From: Roseiarcus sp963761435
Lineage (GTDB): Bacteria > Pseudomonadota > Alphaproteobacteria > Rhizobiales > Beijerinckiaceae
Reading direction: 5' to 3'
DNA: 64,000 nt
Assembly (NCBI GenBank): GCA_963761435.1
Contig: CAVXHJ010000010.1
Location: 1 to 64,000 of the forward strand
Part shown: positions 17,230 through 24,148 of the stretch, piece by piece
Layout of the letters: each line of letters begins with the position of its first letter
Numbering within the stretch: the first letter of the stretch is position 1
The notes under the pieces: generated by a model
Seen by the model: the letters and a program-made list of their open reading frames with translations, nothing else
Databases searched by the model: none
Told to the model about the DNA's origin: nothing
Program-made: the position numbers and the translations under genes

Positions 17230-18344
17230 GCGATATCGGCTCGCCCCCGCCTCCGGTCGCCTCGTTCATCGCTTTCGTGGCGACGCTGCGCGCCAACGGC
17301 TTCGCGGTCGCCCCGGAGCAGACGACCGCGTTTCTGTCGGCGATCGTTCTTTTGGGACCTCGCGATCCCGCGGACATTCGCCGCGCGGGGCTGGCGACGC
17401 TCGCCCCGCCGCCCGAGCGTCACGCCGCCTATCACGCGCTGTTCGACATGCACTTCCTCGGCGCCGAAGGGCAGGACCTGCCGGAGGGCGAAGAGGACGA
17501 CGTGGTTCGAGTCCAGGAGGATCGGCGCGGCGCGGACGAGCCGCTAAGCGCCGACGAATCGAACGAATTGGGCGAGTCCGCGACGCGCGCCGAGGCGCTG
17601 GTCGAGCGTCGCTTTGGCCCCTCCGCAACCGGCGAAGCGCTGCGGCGCCTCACACGCGAAGCTGGCCGGCGACTGCCGAAGCGGATGAGCTACCGCCGCG
17701 TGCGCGCCCGGCGCGGCGCCGTCGTCGACCTGCGCCGGACGCTGCGCGACGCGACCCGCAACGACGGTGAAATCATCAAACTCTCGCGTCTCAGGCGCCG
17801 GATGCGGCCGCGCAAGGTGCTGCTGCTGATCGACGTGTCCGGTTCGATGAAGGCGCGGACCGAGGAGAACCTGCGCCTCGCCCATGCGCTGACCCAGGCG
17901 AGCCCTCGGGTCGAGGTGTTCACCTTCGGAACGCGACTTACCCGGGTGACCCGGCCGATGCGGCTCAAGCGTCGCGAACAGGCGCTTGCCGGCGCGGCTC
18001 AGATCGTCAGCGACTGGGACGGGGGCACGCGCATCGGCGATGCGCTCCGGGCGTTTCTCGCGGTGCCCCGCTTCGCCTCCTACGCGCGCGGCGCGGTCAC
18101 CCTCGTCGTCTCCGATGGTCTCGAGCGCGGCGATCCGGCGACGCTGGCGCATGCGGTCGCCAAGCTGTCACGTGGCGCGTGGCGGCTGAGCTGGCTCACT
18201 CCGCTCGCCGTTGGCCGGGACTTTCGTCCGCGCACCGAAGCGCTGGTCGCGATCTTCCCCTTCGTCGACGACATGGTCGACGGCGGGTCGGCGTCCGCGA
18301 TCGTCGATCACGTCCTGGCGTTGGGACGCAGGAGGGCGGCGTGA
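17226..18344 (+). CDS. VWA domain protein (CoxE-like)
   Basis: A 372-residue protein with an acidic middle segment (residues 85-120) and a C-terminal von Willebrand A domain. The metal-ion site DVSGS is intact at residues 203-207, and the chain continues with the CoxE-type SDWDGGTRIGDALRAFL and VSDGLERG. CoxE proteins partner with MoxR ATPases in maturing Mo-hydroxylases. The start overlaps the MoxR gene as ATGA, and the stop overlaps the following amidohydrolase start as GTGA, so the three are probably translated in sequence. Confidence 0.9.
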   Translation: MSDIGSPPPPVASFIAFVATLRANGFAVAPEQTTAFLSAIVLLGPRDPADIRRAGLATLAPPPERHAAYHALFDMHFLGAEGQDLPEGEEDDVVRVQEDRRGADEPLSADESNELGESATRAEALVERRFGPSATGEALRRLTREAGRRLPKRMSYRRVRARRGAVVDLRRTLRDATRNDGEIIKLSRLRRRMRPRKVLLLIDVSGSMKARTEENLRLAHALTQASPRVEVFTFGTRLTRVTRPMRLKRREQALAGAAQIVSDWDGGTRIGDALRAFLAVPRFASYARGAVTLVVSDGLERGDPATLAHAVAKLSRGAWRLSWLTPLAVGRDFRPRTEALVAIFPFVDDMVDGGSASAIVDHVLALGRRRAA

Positions 18345-19231
18345 TCCCGGTAGTCGACGGCCATCACCATATCTGGCGGCAGGGGGACCTGCCGTGGCTG
18401 GCCGGGCCGATGCAGCCGCGGATTTTTGGCTCCTATGAGCCGATCCGGCGCGACTATCCGATCGAGGAGTACCGCGCCGATATCGCCGCCTCCGGCGTCG
18501 TCAAGTCGGTCTACGTGCAGGCCAACTGGCCGCCCGAGCGCTATGAGGACGAGGCCGCATGGGTGCAGCGGACGGCGGATGAGACGGGCTGGCCGCACGC
18601 AATCGTCGCTTACGCCAACGTGAGCGCCAATGACGTGCGCCCGCAACTCGACCGCCTTTCGCGCTATCCCCTGGTGCGCGGCGTGCGCATGCAATTGCAC
18701 TGGCACGAAAACCCGCAATACCGCTTCGCCGCGCGGCGCGACCTTGCCGCCGATCCGACGATCCGGCGCAACATCGGCCGTCTCGCCGACTATGGCTTGA
18801 GCTTCGACCTCCAGGTCTTCGCGCCGCAAATGGCTGACGCCGCCGATCTTGCCGAGTCCTGCCCCAAGGTGACGTTTGTTCTTCAGCACGCCGGCATGCT
18901 TGAAGACCTTTCGCCGGCCGGGCGCGCGGAATGGCGCGCCGGCATGGTGCGCCTTTCGGCTTGCGGAAACGTCGTATCGAAGCTTTCAGCTCTCGGCACC
19001 TTCTTGCACCGCAACGACCCCGGTCATGTGGCGGACGTCGTTCGCGAGACGATCGGCATTTTCGGCGCCGGGCGGTGTCTTTTCGGCTCAAATTTTCCGA
19101 TCGAGAAGCTCTGGACGTCGTACTCCGTGCTCCTCGAAGCCTATCGCGACGCCGTGGCGACGCTGGCCGTCAAGGAGCAGCGCGCGGTCCTGCACGACAC
19201 GGCGATGAACGTCTATCGAATCGCGCCTTGA
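18341..19231 (+). CDS. Amidohydrolase family protein (COG3618-like)
   Basis: A 296-residue TIM-barrel metal hydrolase of the predicted lactonase/dicarboxylate hydrolase group. It starts VVDGHHHIWRQGDLPWL, the metal-binding HxH of the family, and ends with the FGSNFPIEKLW segment carrying late active-site residues. The GTG at 18341 overlaps the VWA stop and puts VVDGHHH at the proper N-terminus; the longer frame from 18179 would add a VWA-antiphase leader. Members open lactone or cyclic rings in sugar and aromatic catabolism, which suits a step after hydroxylation. The substrate is unknown. Confidence 0.85.
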   Translation: MIPVVDGHHHIWRQGDLPWLAGPMQPRIFGSYEPIRRDYPIEEYRADIAASGVVKSVYVQANWPPERYEDEAAWVQRTADETGWPHAIVAYANVSANDVRPQLDRLSRYPLVRGVRMQLHWHENPQYRFAARRDLAADPTIRRNIGRLADYGLSFDLQVFAPQMADAADLAESCPKVTFVLQHAGMLEDLSPAGRAEWRAGMVRLSACGNVVSKLSALGTFLHRNDPGHVADVVRETIGIFGAGRCLFGSNFPIEKLWTSYSVLLEAYRDAVATLAVKEQRAVLHDTAMNVYRIAP

Positions 19232-19265
19232 GCGCGCGCCAGAACACTGACTTTGGGAGGGCATC

Positions 19266-20114
19266 ATGGCGCTGGAAATCAAGATCCTCGACTACGGCGA
19301 TATCGAACTCGAATCGAGCTTCCTCGTGCTTGGCCGCGATTGTGGCCGCACGCGCCGCGTGCCGACGCTCGGCTTTCTGATCCTCGGCGGCGCCTATCCC
19401 ATTGTCGTCGACACCGGCTACCGCTCGAACCAGATCATGGAGACGCTCGGCATGCGCGGGCTTCAGTTTCACGAGAACATGATCGAGAACCAGCTCTCGA
19501 AGCATGGCGTGCGCATGGGCGATGTGCGTTTCGTGCTGCACACCCACCTGCACATCGATCATGCCGGAAAGGATGACCTCTTTCCCATGAATTCGACCGT
19601 GGTCGTCAATCGCCGGGAGCTCGAATATTCCGTTTCCGGCCTCATGCACCCGCAATATCCGGCTCCCGACATCAAGCATCTGATCGACCGCCTTCACGCC
19701 AAGGGCGCGCTGCGCTTTCTTGATCTTGAGATCAGCGGCCCGGTCGAACTGATGCCGGGCGTCTTCTGCGAGGCCGCAGGCGCCCACACCGAGGGATCGA
19801 TGAACGTGCATGTGCACACCGCCGAGGGCGTGGCGACGATTTGCGGCGACGTCATTTACGACATCAATGACCAGATCGTGGAGCCGTTCCGCCAAAACAA
19901 CGATGGCGAGCCGCAGACGACCGGCAACCATGGCACGACGAAGCGCGCGGAGAAGGCCGCGATCAAGAAGGTGCTCGCCAACGCCCGTTTCATCCTCCCG
20001 GTGCACGACCGGCCTGCGAGGGTCGAAAGCGGCGTCGTCGTGGCGCGGCTGCAGGACGCCGTGCCCGGCCCGATCGTCCAGACGCTGCCCAAGCGCAGCT
20101 GGTTCCCGGCCTGA
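19266..20114 (+). CDS. MBL-fold metallo-hydrolase (AHL lactonase-like)
   Basis: A 282-residue metallo-beta-lactamase-fold enzyme. The zinc motif HTHLHIDH is at residues 92-99, further ligands follow in AHTEGS and GDVIYD, and the chain ends with VHDRPAR. Family relatives include N-acyl homoserine lactonases, but in a catabolic operon a general lactone or ester hydrolase is more likely. GGGAGGG precedes the ATG at 19266. It lies 34 bp after the amidohydrolase and 23 bp before the lactonase-isochorismatase fusion, so three ring- or ester-opening hydrolases stand in a row. Confidence 0.85.
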   Translation: MALEIKILDYGDIELESSFLVLGRDCGRTRRVPTLGFLILGGAYPIVVDTGYRSNQIMETLGMRGLQFHENMIENQLSKHGVRMGDVRFVLHTHLHIDHAGKDDLFPMNSTVVVNRRELEYSVSGLMHPQYPAPDIKHLIDRLHAKGALRFLDLEISGPVELMPGVFCEAAGAHTEGSMNVHVHTAEGVATICGDVIYDINDQIVEPFRQNNDGEPQTTGNHGTTKRAEKAAIKKVLANARFILPVHDRPARVESGVVVARLQDAVPGPIVQTLPKRSWFPA

Positions 20115-20137
20115 GCGACACGAAGGAGCCACGAGCG

Positions 20138-21736
20138 ATGACCCACGCGACGCTGCGGCCGGAATTCGAGGAACTCATCGACCCCTATGCGCCAGTCGGC
20201 CAGGTGGGGACCGGGTTCACTTTCACCGAGGGGCCGATCTGGCACCCGGTCGATCATTATCTCCTCTTCTCGGACATGCCGGCAGACGTGCGCCGCCGCT
20301 GGGACGCCGGGCGGGGCGTCGTGGAGGCGCGCCGTCCGTCCAACAAATGCAACGGCATGACCTATGACGCCGACCTCAACCTGATCGTGTGCGAGCACGC
20401 GACATCCTCGCTCGTCCGCGAGCGGCCGGACGGGCGGCGCGAGGCGCTTGCGACGCACTTCGAAGGGCAGGAGCTCAACAGCCCCAATGATGTCTGCGTT
20501 CGCTCCGACGGTTCGATTTATTTCTCCGATCCTTACTATGGGCGCATGCCCGTCTACGGCGTCGAGCGTCAGCGGCAGCTCGGCTTTCAGGGCGTCTACC
20601 GAATCCCGCCCGGCGGCGGGGGGCCGCAATTGCTGGTCGATCGGCTTCTGTTCGATCAGCCGAACGGTCTCTGCTTCTCGCCGGACGAGAGGCTTCTTTA
20701 CGTCAACGACACCGTGCAGACGCTGATCCGCGTCTTCGACGTTGCGGCGGACGGCTCATTGTCGGACGGGCGCATCTTCGCTTCGGGCATCCGTTCGTCG
20801 CTCGAACAGGGCGTGCCCGATGGAATGAAATGCGACCAGCGCGGCAATGTCTGGGTGACCGCGCCAGGGGGCGTATGGGTCTACGCGCCCTCGGGCGATC
20901 TGATCGGCAAGGTGCGCGCGCCGGAAAAGGTCGCCAATCTGGCGTGGGGCGGACCGGATTTCCGCACCCTCTTCCTGACCGCGACTCATTCGGTCTATCG
21001 GATCGAAACCAAGGTCGGGCCGCGGCGCGAGCCATACATGAACGCCAGAACGCCCGCCGCAGCCACAGCGCGCGGAGCGCCGCCACGCGATGAGATCGCC
21101 TCGTCCTCTCCCCAGCCGGCGCCCGCGCAGAACCTGATCCTCGACCCGAGGCGCTGCGCGCTGATCATTCAGGACATGCAAAACGACGTCATCAGCGACG
21201 GCGGCGCGTTCGCCGCCTCGGGCGCCCCCGGCCACGCGCGCGAGCAGAACGTGGTCGAGAACACGCGGCGGTTGGCCGCGGCCGCGCGCGCTCGCGGCGT
21301 CGCGGTGATCCATGTCTGGTTCATCGTAGAGCCGGGCGCTCCCGGCCTGACGCTCAACGCGCCGCTGTTCGAGGGCATCGTGGACAATAAGGCGCTGGTG
21401 CGCGGCGGCTGGGGCGCGGCGCCGGTGAGCGGGCTCGAACCTCAGCCTGGCGACTTCGTTGTCGAGAAGATGCGGATGAGCGCCTGGGAGGGCTCGCGCC
21501 TCGAGACAATCCTTAGAGCTCAGGGCCGCGACATGATCATCAACACCGGCGCTTGGACGAACATGTCGGTCGAGCACACCGCGCGCACCGGCGCCGACAA
21601 GGGCTATTTCGTGGTGGTGCCGGAGGATTGCTGTTCGACGATGAACGCCGTCTGGCACCACGCCTCGGTCGACTATGCGATGCGGAACGTCGCTGTCGTG
21701 ACAAATGCCGAGGCCGTCATCAAGGCGCTCGGGTGA
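20138..21736 (+). CDS. SMP-30/gluconolactonase-isochorismatase fusion protein
   Basis: A 532-residue two-domain protein. Residues 1-295 are an SMP-30/gluconolactonase beta-propeller (FTEGPIWHP, ELNSPNDVCV, GVPDGMKCD carry the usual metal ligands). A Pro/Ala linker (300-335) leads to an isochorismatase-like domain (338-532) with D346 in IIQDMQND and K444 in VVEKMRMSAW. At the position of the usual nucleophilic cysteine (GVATNxCV in relatives) the sequence is GAWTNMSV, so serine 477 replaces it. The domain may therefore be non-hydrolytic, as in isochorismatases that lack the cysteine, or use serine. The fusion is in one uninterrupted frame. Confidence 0.82.
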   Translation: MTHATLRPEFEELIDPYAPVGQVGTGFTFTEGPIWHPVDHYLLFSDMPADVRRRWDAGRGVVEARRPSNKCNGMTYDADLNLIVCEHATSSLVRERPDGRREALATHFEGQELNSPNDVCVRSDGSIYFSDPYYGRMPVYGVERQRQLGFQGVYRIPPGGGGPQLLVDRLLFDQPNGLCFSPDERLLYVNDTVQTLIRVFDVAADGSLSDGRIFASGIRSSLEQGVPDGMKCDQRGNVWVTAPGGVWVYAPSGDLIGKVRAPEKVANLAWGGPDFRTLFLTATHSVYRIETKVGPRREPYMNARTPAAATARGAPPRDEIASSSPQPAPAQNLILDPRRCALIIQDMQNDVISDGGAFAASGAPGHAREQNVVENTRRLAAAARARGVAVIHVWFIVEPGAPGLTLNAPLFEGIVDNKALVRGGWGAAPVSGLEPQPGDFVVEKMRMSAWEGSRLETILRAQGRDMIINTGAWTNMSVEHTARTGADKGYFVVVPEDCCSTMNAVWHHASVDYAMRNVAVVTNAEAVIKALG

Positions 21737-21765
21737 GCCGCCGGCAGAGGGCGGCGGGGGCATAG

Positions 21766-22392
21766 GTGCCGAAGCTCTTCCATTTGCGCTGTTCGCCGCG
21801 GCCGGGCTCGGCCTCCTCCGCCGGCGCTGAGGCCTTCCTGGCGCAATTTCGCCAGACGCGACCGTCGTGGGACGTTGATCTTCAGGATCTGTGGCGCGAG
21901 ACCCTGCCCGAATTCGACGGCGCGGCGCTCGAGGCCAAATACGCCCGCCTCGGCGGCAGGGGGTTCAATGACGCCGAGCGTGACGCTTTCGCCGTCGTCG
22001 AGCGTATGGCGCTGCGCTTTTCGCTGGCTGAACGGGTGCTCATTTCCTCGCCGATGTGGAACTTCGGCGTGCCCTACAAGCTCAAGCAATGGTTCGACCT
22101 GATCGTGCAGCCCGGTCTTACCTTCACCTTCAGTCCCGCCGAGGGTTATCGGGGTCTCGTCAAGGACCGGCCGACCATCGTCATTCTCGCCAGCGGCAGC
22201 GATTTCGTCACTGGAATGAACCGGGGCCGCGTCGACATGGCGACGCCCTATCTGCGCGATATACTGCGGTTCGTCGGCGTCCAGAGCGTGCGCTTCGTCG
22301 CCATCGGGCCAACTGTCGGCGCCGGCGATCAGGTGAAGGCCGCGCGGGCCGCAGCCGAGCGCCATCTCATCGAGCTCGCCAAGACATTTTGA
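21766..22392 (+). CDS. Flavodoxin-fold NAD(P)H oxidoreductase (azoreductase-like)
   Basis: A 208-residue FMN-dependent reductase of the NQO/azoreductase group. It starts LFHLRCSPRPGSASSAG, the phosphate-binding loop region, and contains LISSPMWNFGVPYKLKQWFD, a hallmark of the AzoR/NQO family. The GTG at 21766 is the family-proper start, preceded by a GGCGGGGG run. It is the last gene of the first transcription unit, 40 bp from the convergent GntR gene. It may supply or remove electrons for quinone-like intermediates; no specific role can be fixed. Confidence 0.82.
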   Translation: MPKLFHLRCSPRPGSASSAGAEAFLAQFRQTRPSWDVDLQDLWRETLPEFDGAALEAKYARLGGRGFNDAERDAFAVVERMALRFSLAERVLISSPMWNFGVPYKLKQWFDLIVQPGLTFTFSPAEGYRGLVKDRPTIVILASGSDFVTGMNRGRVDMATPYLRDILRFVGVQSVRFVAIGPTVGAGDQVKAARAAAERHLIELAKTF

Positions 22393-22431
22393 CTGCCCAA
22401 CGCCGTTGACCTGGCCTCCCACGGCGGGAGC

Positions 22432-23136
22432 TCAGTGCGGGCCACCCTTACCCTCCGTCTTGCTGGCCTTGCGAGCCGGGCCGAGGCCGGACAAGATGTG
22501 CGTTCGCATCGCACTTGCCGCCCAGGCCGGGTCATGGTGCGACAGCGCGTCCACCACTTCGAGATGATGGCGCATACTGCGCTGGATTTCCTCGAGCGTG
22601 TACTGGCTGAAAATCCGAAGGGTCAGCGGCGCGTCCATCGCCATGGCGATCAATTTTGCGAGGTGCTCTGATCGCGTCGCGTCGATGATGATTCTATGGA
22701 AGCGGGCATTGGCGGAAGCGAGCTTCATCAGGTCGGCGGCGCTCTCTCGACGCGCTGCCTCCTCCATGATCCGACAGAGGCCCCTCAATTCAGCGATCTC
22801 TGTTTCCGCGATCTCGCTGGCCGCAATCTCGGCGGCGAACGGCTCCAGCATCGCCCGGATGCGAAACATCTGCTCGATCTGGACCTCGGACCACACGGCG
22901 ACCGTCGCGCCAAGGTTCGGCCGGAAATCGAGCAGCCCTTCCACGTTGAGCCGACTCAATGCATCGCGCACCGGCGTCCGGCTGATGCCTAGCTCTCGCG
23001 CCAGATCGAGCTCCTTGAGCCGACGTCCCGCGGGCAACCGCCCGTCGAGAATGCGCTGGCGAACCTCCTGGTACGCGCGTTCGGCGGCGGTCGGCGTCGA
23101 TTCGGACGCGTCGTGGAACTCAGTCCGGGCTGTCAC
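22432..23136 (-). CDS. GntR-family transcriptional regulator (FCD ligand domain)
   Basis: A 234-residue repressor with an N-terminal winged helix (LARELGISRTPVRDALSRL) and a FadR C-terminal (FCD) ligand domain rich in helices (RMRAMLEPF-type start at EQMFRIRAMLEPFAAEIA). The start chosen is the GTG at 23136, with GGAGAGAG just upstream and a normal family length. The longer frame from 23328 is rejected because its own promoter (TATAAT at 23250-23245) and operator would then lie inside the coding part. It is convergent with the flavodoxin gene. Matching operators here and at 24109-24120 point to self-control and control of the hydantoinase operon. Confidence 0.85.
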   Translation of the reverse strand: MTARTEFHDASESTPTAAERAYQEVRQRILDGRLPAGRRLKELDLARELGISRTPVRDALSRLNVEGLLDFRPNLGATVAVWSEVQIEQMFRIRAMLEPFAAEIAASEIAETEIAELRGLCRIMEEAARRESAADLMKLASANARFHRIIIDATRSEHLAKLIAMAMDAPLTLRIFSQYTLEEIQRSMRHHLEVVDALSHHDPAWAASAMRTHILSGLGPARKASKTEGKGGPH

Positions 23137-23207
23137 GGAGTCTCTCTCCGCTTCGTCCTCAAGGCTCGCCGGAGGGCCCGCGGCCGGTCCGTCAGTTCGG
23201 AGGACAT
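23133..23207 (-). other. Possible 24-codon leader ORF upstream of the GntR gene
   Basis: Between the predicted promoter and the GTG start of the regulator lies ATG...TGA of 24 codons (begins MSSELTDRPR, Arg-rich). AAAGGA stands upstream of its ATG, and its stop overlaps the regulator's start as GTGA. This layout would allow translational coupling. It could equally be chance in a GC-rich leader; no conservation can be checked here. Confidence 0.25.
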
Positions 23208-23236
23208 CGCGCGCTTGTTCCTTTATTGGTGCGTCA

Positions 23237-23250
23237 TTGTATACATTATA
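23237..23250 (-). promoter_or_regulatory. GntR autoregulatory operator overlapping a TATAAT -10 box
   Basis: On the minus strand a perfect -10 hexamer TATAAT (23250-23245) runs into TAATGTATACAA (23248-23237), whose core TGTATACA is a perfect palindrome. The same 12-mer occurs at 24109-24120. No good -35 box was seen 16-18 bases upstream. TGTATAC-type palindromes are typical FCD/GntR operators; binding here would block the regulator's own promoter. Confidence 0.65.
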
Positions 23251-23348
23251 CCCGCAAGTCGCCAGTCCGCCCTCGATTCCTTCTGATCTCCTGAGCCGGA
23301 AACTGGAGCGGTGACGCGGATGAGTCATGAGAGTTCGGGGCCAACGCG

Positions 23349-24020
23349 ATGACCGACGATTCGAGCGAGGCTTGGCTTTCGCTGGATGAGGCCGCCGAGC
23401 GCCTCGGCGTCAGCCGCCTGCGTCTGCGTGAGGCGATCGCCGTCAATGCGATCGCGGCCCGGCGGGACAATCGCGGGTTCTGGCGGGTATCTTTGGCCGG
23501 CGGTGCCCGCGCCGCGATAAGCCGCCTCAAAGAGACACGCGCCGACCCGCAGCAACTGATCGAACTGCTGTTTGACGAGATTGAGGACCTCAATGCCCTG
23601 ATGGGCGAGCGCGCGGCGAGCGAGGAGCGGATGGCCGCGCTGATCGAGCGTCAGCAAGCCGTGCTGGACCGGGCGCTCTCCCTTGCGGAGAGGCCGATAG
23701 AACCGGGACTGGACGCAGAACGCGTCGCTGCGCTCCACGATCGATCGCAGCGGCTCATCGAACAGACGCTCGCCAAGATCGAAGGGAGTGACGCCGAGTT
23801 CACCCGCCTGACCGGCCTTATGGACCGCGCTTTGACGACCGCGGCGGGCCTCGACGCGGAGGTGACCCGGCGGGCGGAAGTCGCTGTGAAGCAACAGGCC
23901 TTGCTGGAGCGCGTCTTTCACCTCGCTGAGCAGAGCCTTGACCGCATCGGTGGACGCCAAGGCGGCCGCGGATTGCTCAGGCGTCTGCGGGATCGAATGG
24001 CCGGGCGGCAGAACCGCTGA
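23349..24020 (+). CDS. Helix-turn-helix/coiled-coil protein of unknown function
   Basis: A 223-residue soluble protein that I do not recognise as a named family. Residues 8-50 form a MerR/excisionase-like helix-turn-helix (SLDEAAERLGVSRLRLREAI followed by NRGFWRVSL). Residues 60-205 are almost entirely charged, Leu/Glu/Arg-rich helix likely to be coiled coil, and the end is very basic (RRLRDRMAGRQNR). It lies between the two GntR operators, transcribed away from the regulator. It could be a small DNA-binding switch or a plasmid/island-type accessory protein. No membrane segment or catalytic motif is visible. Confidence 0.6.
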   Translation: MTDDSSEAWLSLDEAAERLGVSRLRLREAIAVNAIAARRDNRGFWRVSLAGGARAAISRLKETRADPQQLIELLFDEIEDLNALMGERAASEERMAALIERQQAVLDRALSLAERPIEPGLDAERVAALHDRSQRLIEQTLAKIEGSDAEFTRLTGLMDRALTTAAGLDAEVTRRAEVAVKQQALLERVFHLAEQSLDRIGGRQGGRGLLRRLRDRMAGRQNR

Positions 24021-24083
24021 ACGCCTTGAATACGAAATGGGCAGTTCGCCTGAACCGCGCATCCGAGCGCCTCAAGTTATACG

Positions 24084-24120
24084 TTGACTCGCCAGTCGCC
24101 GATCTCTTTAATGTATACAA
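24084..24120 (+). promoter_or_regulatory. Hydantoinase operon promoter with overlapping GntR operator
   Basis: TTGACT (24084-24089) and TTTAAT (24107-24112) are separated by 17 bases, a good housekeeping promoter. The 12-mer TAATGTATACAA (24109-24120) overlaps the -10 box and continues to the expected start point. The identical 12-mer, in the opposite orientation, lies in the GntR gene's own promoter. The site is 28 bp before the hydantoinase start, so repressor bound there would stop transcription of the operon. Confidence 0.7.
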
Positions 24121-24148
24121 AGTGAGCCTCTGAGAGGGTGCAGGCGCA

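Noticed and set aside
12404..18344. Aerobic form I CO dehydrogenase operon
   Set aside because: Gene content is similar, but the Mo subunit lacks the AYRCSFR active-site loop and is split, so only the general Mo-hydroxylase family is supported.
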